Made by a program: the position numbers and the translations under genes
The notes under the pieces: model-generated
The model's database searches: none
The model's input: the letters and a program-made list of their open reading frames with translations, nothing else
What the model was told of the DNA's origin: nothing
Shown here: positions 23,456 to 36,241 of the stretch, one piece after another
Layout: every line of letters starts with the position of its first letter
Numbering within the stretch: position 1 is the first letter of the stretch
Assembly (NCBI RefSeq): GCF_003597395.2
Contig: NC_133771.1
Location: forward strand, 61,531,289 to 61,595,288
Reading direction: 5' to 3'
From: Chelonoidis abingdonii
Taxonomy: Eukaryota; Chordata; Testudines; Testudinidae
DNA: 64,000 nt

Positions 23456-25620
23456 CAGGAAGGAGACTGCCACAGTTTCAGGGTAACTGTACCCCGAACC
23501 CCTCTTTGGTCTTCTTAAGGGATGCCCCCTTAGATATCAGGCCTCAAGACATCACCTATCTATGGGCAAAGACCTCTGTCCCTCTCTCTCAACACCAGGG
23601 TTTCAGGTTGCAGGCTGCAGTAGCTCACTGTGATTATCCCAGCAGATCTGACCTGGCTCAGCACCTGCAGTTTCTCTCAAAGAGCAGACAGCTCTGCACA
23701 GGAAACAGGGCATTGATTTTAGGGCTAATGCATGACTGAGAAAAAATACCATAAAACAATAAGAGGTTTGAACACAGACTTAAACTTCCAGTGGGCCCTC
23801 ATCTTTCCTATGGAGACCCTGGCAAGTTCAAGTCCTTTGAACCCTTTCAGCGGGGTTTGTCTTCTTTGTTAAAGAATTGTGTCAGATTTTTTTATCAAAA
23901 TCTGAGGTCTACCTAGTCAGTTCTAGCTGGCCCTTTCTTTCTTTGTCTCCTGAGTCTCTTGAACCTGATCTAAACCAGTATATGCATTTCACCCCAGGGA
24001 GTGATACTTCTCTGGAATTGTTTATCTGTCTCAGAGTCTGCAGTAATTATCCCCATCACAGTTCAGTGAAACTGCACCTGAATTTCCTCTCACTGGCCCA
24101 GCAAGGGCACCCACTATCAGATGTCCATCTCCCTAGAAATTGCCTTAATTGGTGGTGTGATGGTATTCTAGCCCCACTCTGAACCTTAGAGTCCAAAAAT
24201 GGGGTACCAGCATTAATTCCTCTAAGCTTAATTACCAGCTTAGATCTGATAGGCTGCCACCAACCAGGTCTTCCAGTGCCTGGTACACTCTGATCCCCCC
24301 AAAACCTTCCCTGGGGACCCCAAGACCCAAACTCCTTGAGTCTCACAACAAGAGAAATAAACATTCCTTTCCATTTTTCCCCGACTTTCACCTGGGTAAG
24401 AATCAACCGTGGTTAAACTTGACAACACAGAGACAATGTTTCCCTTCTTTCTTTTTTCCCTTTTCTCCCAAATTCCGTGTGTAAGTACAGACTCAGTTCT
24501 ATTGCCTTACCAAGGGGAAAAAATAAATCAGGTCTTTAGAAAAGAAAAGCTTTTAATAAAAGAAAGAAAAAAGTAAAAAATTATCTCTGTAAATTCAAGA
24601 TAGAAATATACAGGGTCTTTTAGCTTATAGACACTGGGAATACCCTCCCAGCCTAACTATACAAATACAAATTAGAATCCTTCACCAAAATACACGTTTG
24701 CAAATACAGAAAACAATCAAAAGACTAAAACCACCTTTCTACTTAATACTCACTATTCTGAACATGTAAGAGAGCCTGTAGGTACATCTGGTCACTCTCA
24801 GATTCCAGAGAGAACACACAAAGAAAACATACACACAAACAAAGACTTCCCTCCACTGAGATTTTAAAGTATCTTGTCTCCTGATTGGTCCTCTGGTCAG
24901 GTATTCCAGATTCACTGTTTGTAACCCTTTATAGGTAAAAGAGACATTAACCCTTAACCATCTGTTTATGACGGGTGGAGACCCATGTCTGTCTCGCATC
25001 TGACTGAAATATTTCCAGGTTGTACAGTTCCCTGCCTTCACTGTGTATTTTCCAGCACAGAGCAGTTAAAAGGACACTTGCTTGCTTTCTCTTCAGAGAT
25101 GGTTAACACAGGTACAATTGCTACAGTTATAAGGTACCAAAGAGCACTTCCCATGCAAACCTACTTTATTCTCAAAGTGAAAACCATCATAGAGAAAACT
25201 TATTAAAAAAAAATAGAAGAACCTAAAAACGTGCTAATAAGTTTACCAGAGTTAACCTCAACCCTCACATGGATTTTGGCAGGAGCAGTCTTTCAACATC
25301 CCCACCCAAGGTGATATACCAGTTCATCACAGCTTCAGCTCAGAGCAAGTACCCAGTCTTATGAGATCCCAGTCAATCCAGTCCACCTGTGGCCATACAT
25401 GGACCAGGGATCTTCTCCATTTGCTGGATCAGGAAGAAGGCTCTGAGCAAGTTTAAAACCAAGAAATTTATCAAAAAAATACTTTCTTTGTCAGTTGGTG
25501 GAGAATCTGCTCTGAATTCATAGATGCATCTCTCTCCAGTGGATGGCCTCAAAGGGTTGATAAGAGAGGAAGTATATTAGCATCTCCCCTTCCCTACTAG
25601 GGAAAGTACATACAATCCCA
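23456..25620. mobile_element. older repeat, probably LTR, split by LTR family A
   Basis: The left part (GGAGACTGCCACAGTTTCAGGGTAACTG...) and the right part from 24979 (GACCCATGTCTGTCTCGCATCTGAC...GGTGATATACCAGTTCATC) flank the inserted LTR and seem to belong together. Low certainty: I see the composition and context but not clear termini. Confidence 0.35.
24156..24973 (-). mobile_element. LTR family A, solo LTR (copy 2) with 5-bp TSD
   Basis: GGTGG at 24151-24155 is repeated exactly at 24974-24978. Between them is an 818-bp LTR with blocks shared with copies 1 and 3: CCCACTCTGAACCTTAGAGTCC, CTTAATTACCAGCTTAGATCTG, TTATCTCTGTAAATTCA, GATTGGTCCTCTGGTCAGG and ACCCTTTATAGGTAAAAG. Minus-strand reading carries an AATAAA-like signal. 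No internal retroviral genes remain. Confidence 0.8.
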
Positions 25621-25735
25621 TAATAATACATACACAAATTCATTTTTATATACTATGTACCCCAAAAGTACTAACAACCCTGTTTTGATAAACTTTACTG
25701 AATTAAGTTAAACTTCATCTTAATACAGGGCAGGT

Positions 25736-25935
25736 GCAACCCATTAGATGACCTAGGCAGTCGCCTAGGGCACTAACATTTGGGGAGCAGCGACTGCAGC
25801 AGCTTCATGTTCGGCCGCCGTGGTCGTCGGCGGTATTTCGGGGGCAGGACCTTCCACCACCTCTGTCGGGGGAGCCATTTCAGGGGTGGGACCTTCCGCT
25901 GCCTAGGGCACCAAAAAGGCTGCCAGCACTCCTGT
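25736..25935. repeat. GC-rich interspersed repeat fragment
   Basis: CTAGGCAGTCGCCTAGGGCACTAAC...GGAGCAGCGACTGC...GGGACCTTCCGCTGCCTAGGGCACCAAAAAGGCTG. CCTAGGGCAC occurs near both ends and the CpG content is far above the flanks. It resembles a dispersed turtle repeat. The 63-residue arginine/glycine-rich frame is an artefact. Confidence 0.5.
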
Positions 25936-25963
25936 CTTAATGCCATAAAATTTGTTCAGGATA

Positions 25964-26086
25964 TAAGGTGACCAGATGTCCTGATTTTATAGGGACAGTC
26001 CTGATATTTGGGGCTTTATCTTATATAGGCACCTATTACTCCCCACCCCTGACCTGATTTATCAAACTTGCTGGCTGGTCACCCTA
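25964..26086. mobile_element. short hAT-type MITE (GGTGACC family), copy 1
   Basis: 123 bp with ends TAAGGTGACCAG and CTGGTCACCCTA. The inside (GGGACAGTCCTGATATTTGGGGCT, AGGCACCTATTA) is the inverse complement of the copy at 47228-47351. Flanks TCAGGATA and ACAGGACA suggest a decayed 8-bp TSD. Confidence 0.8.
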
Positions 26087-27615
26087 ACAGGACATTACAG
26101 GACATTGACAGTCTGTCAGAGTCCCTACTGATTTTAGTTCCTGAATGGAGCTTGGTAACCCTTCCCATTGAGCCAGCATACAATCTCTGGCTCACAGTGA
26201 TACAGATAACAATGATAAAGTTGATACAACAGTCTCAAAGATATGTCTGTGTTCATCATATCTGTCCCTGAGAGCAGCAGTGATCACATTCTACACCTAA
26301 GAATTCACCAGGTGAGTTATAGCTAGTATGAAGATGGGCCCAATGAACATAGTGCAATCAAAGAACAGCAGTAATCAACAGCCAATCAAAAATACTTTAC
26401 AAGTTTTCAGTAAAATTTGTGTAATGCTCATCCAGCACAAAACTGAGCTTTGAAGCTACATTCAGGCCTTGTCTACATGGGGTTGTTACATTGGAGTGAC
26501 TGTAGTTTGTTCATCTTAGAATGCATTTTATCCACAGACTACTATTAAAGCAATTTATTTGGTGTCTTAGATTACAGGAAATAACTCTTCTTGGAACAGC
26601 AGTAACTTCACTTCTCAGTGAGTTTGTTTCCCTTCAGGTTTGTGTGGACCCATTCCTGACTACTCCACTGCTGGCAGTGCTCCAGCTAGTATCCCTCATT
26701 ACATTGCTTCACACATGGCTCAACCTGCCTAATACCTGTATGTTGGCCATTGCTCCAGGTTCAGCTTGTCCAGATGTCACCTCTCCATCTAAAAGCTAAC
26801 ACAGAACTAGGAATGCCCATTTCCAATGTCAGATAGAAATAAGACTACATACCCATTACAGCACACAGGCCTCCGTTCCTACGCTTCTGTGTGAACATCT
26901 GCAAAGCTCCTGGATTTGATTGCCCTCTTTGGAGATCTGCATCTTCAGTCACATCCGGAGAAGAGTCACTAAATACAGACATCCACAACGTACTGTCAGC
27001 ACAAATGAAGAATTAGTATGAAATTGTGGAAAGTATGGCAGCAAGAAAAGGAAAGTGTTATTAGAAAACTTTCTTTACTGAAGTTGCCAAGAATTTTACT
27101 CCAAAAACAGAAGCTAGAAACTTCATCTGGGTGAGAGGGATTCCTATTAAGGCCTGTATTATTCTGTAGAAAAGCTCTCCCTGGAGACTGGTAGCTGCCC
27201 AGGACATATAGGAAATTGTATAGAAGCCCAGGAGGACATCAGTCCTTTTTAATTAAATAAAATGGCAATGATAATTTACTGGGCAGGGAAAAGAGGAGAA
27301 AAATACAAACATTTTTAAAGCATGTCAAAAGTTATCCATATACAAAAAGTTTTCCTCCCTGTAGGAAGTTTCATTTCCCTTGTGATATAAGCCAATGCCT
27401 TAGAGTGTCAAAAAGAATGTATTTTAGCAGTTCAGTTCATAAAAGAAACACAGTGGCATGTATGTACTCAAGCCAAGAATTCGTGGAAAGGTTTAGCCTG
27501 AACAAAGGACTATAGTAGCTTCATTCTTTATAGCAGCTTTGCAGAGCTTCTGTTTGTGGGACATCAGTTTTTGACTGTGTGAGTGATATTTACAGAAATT
27601 TACAAATGTTCTTAT
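26087..27615. other. no gene seen; one MITE-like end at 26465-26480
   Basis: CAGGCCTTGTCTACATGG at 26464 resembles the terminus of the hAT-type elements elsewhere in the window, but I find no partner end. The 92-residue frame at 26521-26799 has no recognised domain. Confidence 0.4.
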
Positions 27616-27908
27616 GGCTTGTCTTCACTACCAGGAGATTGATGCTGCTGCAATCAATGAAGCAGGGATCAATTTAGCAGGTCTAGTGAAGACCCGCTAA
27701 ATCGACAGCAGAGCGTTCTCTGGTCGACTCCAGTACTCCAGCTGTCCAAGAAGAGTGAAGTAAGTCAACCGGAGCACATCCCCCATCAATGCAGCACCAT
27801 GAAGATGCCACGGCAAATCAACCTAAGTGATGTTGACTTCAGCTCTTTTATTCACATAGCTGGAGTAGCGTAACTTAGGTTGACTTACCCCAGTAGTGAA
27901 GACGAGCC
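27616..27908. mobile_element. hAT-type MITE
   Basis: 293 bp with 16-bp terminal inverted repeats GGCTTGTCTTCACTAC and GTAGTGAAGACGAGCC (one mismatch). No transposase frame. TSD not clear. Confidence 0.75.
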
Positions 27909-28479
27909 CTCAAGGTGCTATTAGCTGTGTTGGTCCCAATAAACGTAAGTTAGTCCAATAAAATATATTACCTCACCCACCTTGTTTCATTCTCTATATT
28001 CTTTTCTTAGTCTTTGTTCTCACTGCCCCTCTCCTCAGCCTTTCCATCACCCACCAGCTTTCCTCTCAGTATCTTTCCCCTTTCATGTTCCAGCAGAAGG
28101 TACCTGCAAAGTAATATTTCAAAGCACAAAAAAGCCTCTTATTGATCTTTAACTTCTTTCCTCCTATTTGATCTTATTGTGCTTAGCAGATAGAGCAAAT
28201 TTTTCATTGTGTTGTTATGTTAGCTTTAAATAAATGTTCTTTTTACTGTGCTGTCTGACGGTGTTATACAGTTGCTTGGGGAAATTGTATTTGGTTGAGT
28301 CATTTACATTTTAGCAGTGTTTTTAGTGTACTCTGGTTTCCTGTCTGTATTGCTATAACCCTTTGCTGCCCTTTTTCTGTATCCATTCACATTTGCCCAT
28401 ATCTTTATTATTAATAATACTAATATTGGTATTACAGTAATACCTGTAGGCTTTAACCAATTTAACTAAGCACTGTGCG

Positions 28480-28700
28480 TACACACAGTAAGAGGCAATC
28501 TCTGCCCTGAATATCTTACAATCTAAACGGACAAGCCTGGCAAAGGTTGGGTGAAAGGAAGTGCTATCTTCACATCACAGATGGGGAAACATGGCACAGA
28601 GAGAGTATGTCAGCTGGCCAAGATCACATAATGAGCACGCGGCATCACTGGAAATTGACCCTGAATCTCCTGAGTCACATCCTAATGCTATAACCACCGC
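28480..28700 (-). mobile_element. MIR-like SINE, antisense
   Basis: TACAATCTAAACGGACAAG, CACAGATGGGGAAACATGGCACAGAGAG, GGCCAAGATCACATAATGAGC and CTGAATCTCCTGAGTCACATCCTAATGCTATAACCACC are the reverse complement of an MIR/CORE-SINE from tail to tRNA-like head. Confidence 0.75.
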
Positions 28701-28759
28701 CATCCTTCCTCTCTTCCCACTACTCCTAGCCCATAACTTCCTTCATTAACGTCAATTAA

Positions 28760-29864
28760 GAATAATCCCGAGAGGACCCCATTTTTCTTCACTCTTTATT
28801 CTGTGTGTAGAAGTTGGGGAACATGAGGGTTTCTCAGATGCCTCACATCACTTGGCTGTCTGGGTGGAAGAGACTGTGAGACAGAGAGAGAGCGAGATCC
28901 AAACCAACAGCCCCGCAAATGAAAGGTTGCCTCTCCACTTTTCAAGCAAATTTCCAAACAAGACTGTTAACAGAGAAGCTGTTCTGAAGAAGTGGGTAGA
29001 TTTCTGGCTCCTTCTTCTTCCCACCCCACTGCAATATTTTTTCATGGTAAACCAGACTCGGAATGAGACAGACAAGCTGAACACATGTAATGACATTGTT
29101 TTAACCACACAAAAACTTTCCAGGCTTCCTCCCATATTCATGTGATGTTTGCAAGTTTCAAGTAACAGGAATGATGACTGAAGTCCTATGAAACAACCAG
29201 TCACAGTCTGTCATTGAGGATAGAAATAGAAAGCTCTGTCAGCCCACTAAGCTAGGTATGAGGGACAGGGCAGAGCTGCACCCCTGCACACATCTCTCTT
29301 ATACAAGGTGCAACATGAGATCTTTTCCAGAGGATAGCCAGCTCTCCTGAGCAGTGCCGGGGCCATGGCTTTTCCTCATCCACCTTGCAGAGATTAGCAC
29401 CACTAACAGTGATAGCTTTGCAGAGTCCTTTGACTTTCTGAACTTAAGGATGCTCATTGTGCCCAGCCCTTTAGCAGAAGCTCTTCCGCTCCTCCCTAGC
29501 GCACCCAAACAAGGGTCTTATACAGTCTAATATATACTAGAAATGCACTATCAATCCTAAACCAGACCCTAGAAGTTAGAGATGAACATCAAATCCATCA
29601 CCCCACAAATTCAGGGCATCCCCACAATGTAGAATGTTTTAGATAATCATGTAACCCACCAGTCAACATGTGTTATGCATCCTCCTCTGTGCCTGATCCA
29701 CAGAGGATATGGATCAGTTACAGATCTATTCAAGTGGCATAGACACAGACAAAGCACTGATATCAAATATAATAAGCTTTCCCCTTACTAAAGGTTTGTT
29801 GCTGAACCAGAAGAATCTGCTGAACCAGTGAGCATAATACCCAGAAATGTTACTGTGTCCATTA
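28760..29864. other. no gene seen
   Basis: Includes overlapping sense and antisense frames of about 100 residues at 28848-29204 with no recognisable domain. I treat both as chance. Confidence 0.4.
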
Positions 29865-30130
29865 ACCCTCTCATAGATTTTAAGGGACCGTAATGATAAT
29901 CTACTCTGACTTCTTGTATAACGCAGACCATAGAAATTCATCAAATGATTGCTGCATCGATTCCATAACATCTGGCTAAACTAGGATATACCTTTCAGAA
30001 AGATATCCAGTCTTGATTTAAAGACTGCAAGTGATGGAGAATTCTCCATGTCTCTAGGTAAATTATTCCAATGGTTAATTATCTTCACTTTAAGAAAATG
30101 GACTGAATTTGTCTGGCTTCAGCTTCCTAA
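29865..30130 (-). mobile_element. CR1 LINE, antisense 3' fragment
   Basis: CATAGATTTTAAGGGACCGTAATGATAATCTACTCTGACTTCTTGTATAACGCAGACCATAGAA and CTTGATTTAAAGACTGCAAGTGATGGAGAATTC are reverse-complement CR1 3' UTR and ORF end, diverged. Confidence 0.85.
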
Positions 30131-32397
30131 CATTGGATCTTATGCTTTCCTTTGTTTAGTGGTTTCCATTTTTTATTCTGAGATTGAGCTTCCAAAGGAG
30201 AAGTCTGGGAGAATGTGTCACTACATTATAGAACATAAACGTGCAGGAAGTAAGACTCTTGGTCCCTTCTGGTTAAAATCAATTAATCCCGTAACATATG
30301 CAACATTGAAATGACCAGTTGTTGAGCAGATAGTAGCTTGGCAGTTCTGGTAGATTTGCATTTCTGCTGAGGTTAGACAACATTGCTTCTTATAGGTGGT
30401 GTCTCTAACCACAGATGAGTAAAGCAGCCAATTATAACTCACGCCAATAAAATCTTATACCACACCATACTAGCCACAGTGAATCCTGTGATAATTTTAT
30501 GTCTGTATAATAAAATTGTACAGTGTTATAGCACTTTTCAACTGAGGCCCTCAAGGCATTTCACATGCATTAGTTAACTGAGTCTCATGGTACCATCTAA
30601 GGTCAGCAAAGTATGTATCATGGTCACTTCATCCATCAAGGAGTTTGCAACCACTGTCTGAGGTGGAACACAAGAGCTGTTTAATATACAGCAATAATAG
30701 TTTAGGATAGGAAGTGAAGAATAATAAGTGCAACTGAAGTGGCACATGGAATTTGGATAAGCAGAATGTTATTGCCTAAGTAGGAATTTTGGTCAGGACA
30801 CCAGGCTTAACACTGCTTCCTGGAAATCCTTAATGATTCCATTGGCACTTTCAGCAGCACATTATCTGGTAGCCCCATATTGGGGCCTATTTCATCCAAG
30901 AATGTACGGTGCCCCAAAAGTGGGAGTGGAAAAGGGCAAGGAGGAGTCAAGCCAGGTTCCCTCTTTCCTCCTGCATTGGCCTGTAAACCATTAAAAGGGT
31001 GTATCACCCATGTATCCTTCCTTTGCACACCAGGGAGCATGTCTGATGTTCAACCAAGGGCATGCAATCCCAGAGCACCCCTTACTCTGGGCTGTTCCTT
31101 AAACACCCATTTTAGCTCCATGTGGTTAGTTCTGTACTGTGGGTGAAAGGTTGTGCTTTTAATCCCTGATTTCTTCCATGCCTACAATACTGGAAGCTGA
31201 TACACAGTGAAATGAGTTCTGCATTGTTCTTTGTGAATCACACGCACACACACGCACACACACACCAGTTCCTCCATAAAAGGTCTGTAGCAAAATCATT
31301 ACAGTGCTCACATATGTAAACCAGCCTTGCAAACTTCAACTGAGCTGCTGTGAGTCATTTTTTTATGGGCAAGTAAATTATCATTAGTCTGTCATTAACA
31401 TAATCACTGGAGAAAGGGTGGATGGGTAGATTTTGTGCTTGAGCTGCTAAATTTTTCATGACATTTTTTCAAGCCTGAGGAAAAAGTGTTTTTTGTTTTT
31501 TTTTTAATTATTTAGTTTGGTTTTCCTGCTGGTTGCATGCTCACTATATGTGGAGTATATATAACACATAAATATTGAGGCCAAGCATTTTACTCTGTTT
31601 GTTTCTACATGGAATTTCACTTTCCTGGCTCTGGATCAAATGGTGATGTAGTCTATGGTATTTCTTGAGCCTTTTCCTTTCAGCTCAATTAGCTACTAAA
31701 TTAGTAGCCTCCGTAAGCATTTTGTCTATTGTCGCAAAATTTTAACCACTAGGGAAAAAAGTAGAAGTCAGGTCTCTTTTTAGAACAAAGGCTAAACAAA
31801 AGTTGGAGATTTTTACCACGAACAGTGGTTCTCCTCCGTTATGAGTCACTTGTTAAACAGATTCTACTCTCTGTAAAGTTCCCAACCCTGGACGTACAAA
31901 GTGTTGCAGTTCCCTCAGCAACCAAAGACATACTGGTAACAACTAAGCATAAAGCTATCTTGGCACTTGGGATTCTGCAGTGAGCTTTGGAATTGTTTCC
32001 ATTTTGCTGGAGCTGGCAATGATGGATAGGGTCAGTTTACAACAGCTCCTTTTTGGAGAGGGCTGTCTGAGGTATTTGCTTATCCTTCTCAAAGGGTATC
32101 ATAAGCAGAGGCCTATAAGTTTCCATCTTTCCATGCCTTGCATTCAATGTGCATGTGTGGGCTCTAGAGAACATTGTGAGGCATTGCTTGACATGACTTT
32201 TAGCACCTTCAGCTAACCTAACCAAGAGTTCCTAACCTTTCTGATGCAGACTCTCTATATCTCTGATAACTCTAGGCTGAACTTGCAGATGATTCTACTT
32301 AGGGCTACCTACAATGACCACTCACAGGTAGTGTCGCGTGCAGCAAACAAGAGCACATTAAACCACTTCACCATACTTTGCAGTGGCTTCTCCTTGA
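30131..32397. other. no gene seen; (CA)n at 31233-31266 and a SINE-like scrap at 30525-30680
   Basis: The CACACGCACACACACGC run is a simple microsatellite. GCACTTTTCAACTGAGGCCCTCAAGGCATTTCACA looks like an old SINE tail. No exon can be argued for. Confidence 0.45.
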
Positions 32398-32530
32398 AAG
32401 GAAGGATGGCACAGTGGTTAGGCTGTTTGAGAGTAAAGAGACCTGGGTTTAAGTCAGTGCTTTGCCAGGGACTTCTTGTGTGACCTTGAACAAATAATTT
32501 TGTGTCTCAGTTTCTCTTCTATACAATGGA
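32398..32530 (+). mobile_element. MIR-like SINE
   Basis: GGATGGCACAGTGGTTAGGCTG...GACCTGGGTTTAAGTCAG holds tRNA-derived A- and B-box-like sequence, followed by TTGTGTGACCTTGAACAAATAATTTTGTGTCTCAGTTTCTC. Recognisable from head to tail though diverged. Confidence 0.75.
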
Positions 32531-34029
32531 GATGGAGGAAAAATATATTAAAGAGTGTGAGTTGGAGATCATGGAATTACCTAAAATAGATTGACTTTTG
32601 TGTGCTGTTCTGTCAGATTTTGGCATGCTTAGTTGGAATGTTTTATTTTCTGCCAGTGTACCCAGGGTACAATATACATTTTTATACCAATAAAAAGCAA
32701 TAATAACTGGGTATGTCTCTCAACCTTAAAGTTAAATTTCATTTGGTTTTATGTTTAGTATTTACACTGAATAACGAGTATACGAGCTAAAGCGTGCTAT
32801 ACATTTGGAGGTTTAGTATTCTTATTTTAAAAGACTGAGTAATAACACAAACTGGAGCAAACTAAGTTATTATTGGCAAAAACTTGGCACGAAACATTTG
32901 TGTGCAAGGTTCAAGGCTGTTGCTAATGGGCTTGGGAAAACTATTGGACAAAATAAAATGAAAATAGTCCAAGAATTTGATTATTCAAGAATCTGCATAA
33001 TCCTGAGACAAATTAGAGTTAACAAGAGTTATGCCAAGAACAATAGTACAGGACACCCATAGTAAGAGTTGTAAAAACAAGGCTTCTTTCTCTCTCTGTG
33101 AGACTCAGTGTTGAAAAAAACTTCCACTAAAACTTTATCCCTTTTATCCATTTTCTAGTAACCACGAATGGCCTGGGCCATTTACAAACAGTTCATGTTT
33201 TTGGAAGCCATGCACATTGAACCTGTCCAAAAACCACTGAAGTCAATAGTAAAACTACCATTGACGTCAATGGACTCTAGATCAGGAGCCACAGATATTT
33301 GACTAGGATCTATATACTACCTTTTGCTGTTTGCACTGCATTTGTATACCACTGATATGCACCTTTTCTGATTAACTGTCCAAAATAATAACCACAAACA
33401 TTTTAGCACAAAGTTTTCATTCTTCATAGCAAACTTCAGAAACAACATGGACAGCATCTGTAAATGTACTAACTGTGCCCAGAATGATAAACTAATAAAT
33501 AAAATCGTTCTTATTAAAGATAAGATAGTATTTACAAAAAGAGAAGTTTTGAAAACAAGATTAGCATTGAAAGAAATCAGTTTGTAGAAACATAAGTACA
33601 TTTAGCAGATTCTGGAGTTATCACAACCTTAAATAAAGGACTACTCTAAAAGTAAGGTGAATGGGAGAGTTTTGTGTAGACTTTCTCCCAGAAAGTATAT
33701 GTTTTCCCCCTTCTCATTTATTTTTGTAAAATAATAATAGTACTCAGGATAGAAAAGTACATAAATATGATAATCTGTCCTGTATTCATAAGTCATTGAT
33801 TGTTTTCACTGGTAAAGTCAGTGAAAGGTCTAATGTATTTTTTTTCAAAAACCACTCTAATGTAATACAAGAGTGTATCACTGATCTGTAGTAATGAGGT
33901 GGAGGCCCAGTGAGAATCAGTGAACTTTTCACATTACCAAGGTTCTCTCATTTTAGAGCCAATGTTGGTAATGAGATACTTCCTATGGACTACTAAGAGG
34001 GGGTCACATCACCCTTGAAGTAGCTAAGA
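32531..34029. other. no gene seen
   Basis: AT-rich sequence with no repeat or exon I can name. An antisense 94-residue frame (33317-33601) is hydrophobic but of AT-rich noncoding composition. Confidence 0.4.
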
Positions 34030-34660
34030 AGATAGCAATTGCTGTACCCAGTCAGAACAGAGGTTTATCTAGTCTAATATCCTATCAGACAGTAGCTAGT
34101 AGTGGATGCTTCAGAGGAAGGTGCAAAAAGGGCTGTAATGAACAATTATGGAATAACCTACCCATTCCCAAAGTGGCTGAATTATGATTTGAAGTCTAAA
34201 GGTTTATATCCCTTCTAAACTAATGTTCATCCTATCTAATGTATCTGCAATTCTTACCATTATCCGTATAAATGTCCAATCCTAAATCCTTGGCCTCAGT
34301 GATATCTTATCACAATGAATTCCACAGGTTAACTGTGTGTTTTTAAATGTATCTTTCTTTTAAATTTGCTGCCTCTCAATTTCACTAAATGTCTTTTGCT
34401 CTTGTATTATAAGAAAGAGGAAATAAGACCCCAGACTTAGCGTCTGTGAACCATTTGTTATTTTGAATACCTCTGTCATGTCTCATCATATTTGTCTTGA
34501 GACAACTCTTTGCTTTACTCAAGCTTTTCAGTCTCTAGACACCTTTCCCTGCCTCTAATCATTTTTACAACCACCTTCTTTTTTCTGCTTAATTTGTTTT
34601 GAGGTACAGTGACCAGACCTGAACATGGGTAGATTAGTCCTTTAAATCCCTCTTTGTCAC
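34030..34660 (-). mobile_element. CR1 LINE, antisense 3' fragment of another subfamily
   Basis: TACCCAGTCAGAACAGAGGTTTATCTAGTCTAATATCCTATC is the reverse complement of a CR1 tail distinct from the 5505 copy. The body continues with CACAATGAATTCCACAGGTTAACTGTG and GAATACCTCTGTCATGTCTC to about 34660. Confidence 0.85.
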
Positions 34661-36236
34661 AGAGTAATGCCATGGGACATTTACTGGGTTCCTTCTCCTG
34701 TGATGATGATTCTGGGTTTGGCAATGTGGCAGGATCTAGGCAGGAATGGCACCCGACTCCTGCTCTATTATTTTCATTTTATTCACAAGTTCAGCTACAG
34801 GGAAAGGACATTACAGCATATAAGTCACAGATGTGGAGTATTTTACTTACAGCTCATCAAATCAGACTGTAAAATTATCAGTGTTAACCATGCAGTGTAG
34901 ACCCAAACTCATTCTGAATTGCTGCCCAAGCTTCTTGGGATGCAGGTAAAAAATGCCCACAAACATATGGAAATGCAGGAATAACCTTGCTTTTCCAGCT
35001 GCAGCTGCAGCACTGATTTTAGAACCGCTAATACCATATCTGAGCCAACAAGGATTATGGCATTGCATCAGAGAGATTACAAAAATAAATAAAAGATCAA
35101 AAGAAAAATTCCTATTGATATTAAAGATCACATTTGTATTTCCTTATGATAGTATGCCCCTGGCATTCTAGACTCTGCATAGACAAAACGTAAAAGGCAT
35201 GTACAATATCTGGCACTGGGGAACATTAAGGAATGGGAACACCAAATCCAAGTCACATTCAGCAGCAAAAACAAACTTGTCTCCGGCAGTGACATCACAG
35301 TCTAGGAGAGCTTTCCCTCCTATGGAATACATTCTGCTTTAAAAATAAAATGATCATTAACTTTAGACTTGGCATCTTGAATACATTTGGGTGAAAAATG
35401 TAATGTGGGAATTAAAATATCCTTATCCATTATAAATCTGCAGACAGCACTTCCTAACCAACTTGCATGGAATACATTTCAGCACCTGGCCTGAGGACCG
35501 ATGTGCTGGAGAGGGACGCAGAATTATTACGAACCGCCTGCAAGTTAGTAGATTCTGTTTGCTTTAAACATCGCTTCTTCCTTCAAGTGTATGTGTTTGT
35601 TGCCAGTTGGACTAGAGGTGACAAAACTGAGATGGATCAGTTAGATAAAGATGTTTTTCCCTTGCCTCTTTGAAGCTTTATTGTACTATTCATGATATTG
35701 GCAAGAAATCAGGGTCTTACTGACAGCCCTGAAATCCATTTCTCCAGTTGGAACATTTCGGAGATAATGTCAATCTAAATGTATATTGTGGCTGAACAAA
35801 GATCTGCCATTGTAAGATGATATGCTGTGAGGAAGTAGAGCTATTTACCATAGTTGTCACTGATTTCTCCCATATCACTACAACTAAGATTGTCAGAATT
35901 TCCTTATTATAAACATCTCTGTTCAGGTGTCATAAGATTTTCATCTGGCTAAGAAGGTTTACATTCTGTATTGCTTTACTCTCTATCCCCCCAAGGTTAT
36001 CTACCAGCATTGCTCCTCTCCAGGTAACAGAGTGGAACTGTACTCCATTGATTTTACTTGACCATAATGACAAGGAAGGACAGATGAAGATAGAAAGGAC
36101 TGAGATCCCTCAACACCTGACTCCCTAGATCCAAATAAATTGATCAAATGGCAGACACTCCTCTGATCCCAATAGATAAACCCAAAGTTATGGTCCATTG
36201 AACAGTAGGGAAAAAACAAGATTATTGCCAATATAT
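34661..36236. other. no gene seen
   Basis: Overlapping frames around 34650-35170 lack domains. No repeat recognised. Confidence 0.4.
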
Positions 36237-36241
36237 AGTAC

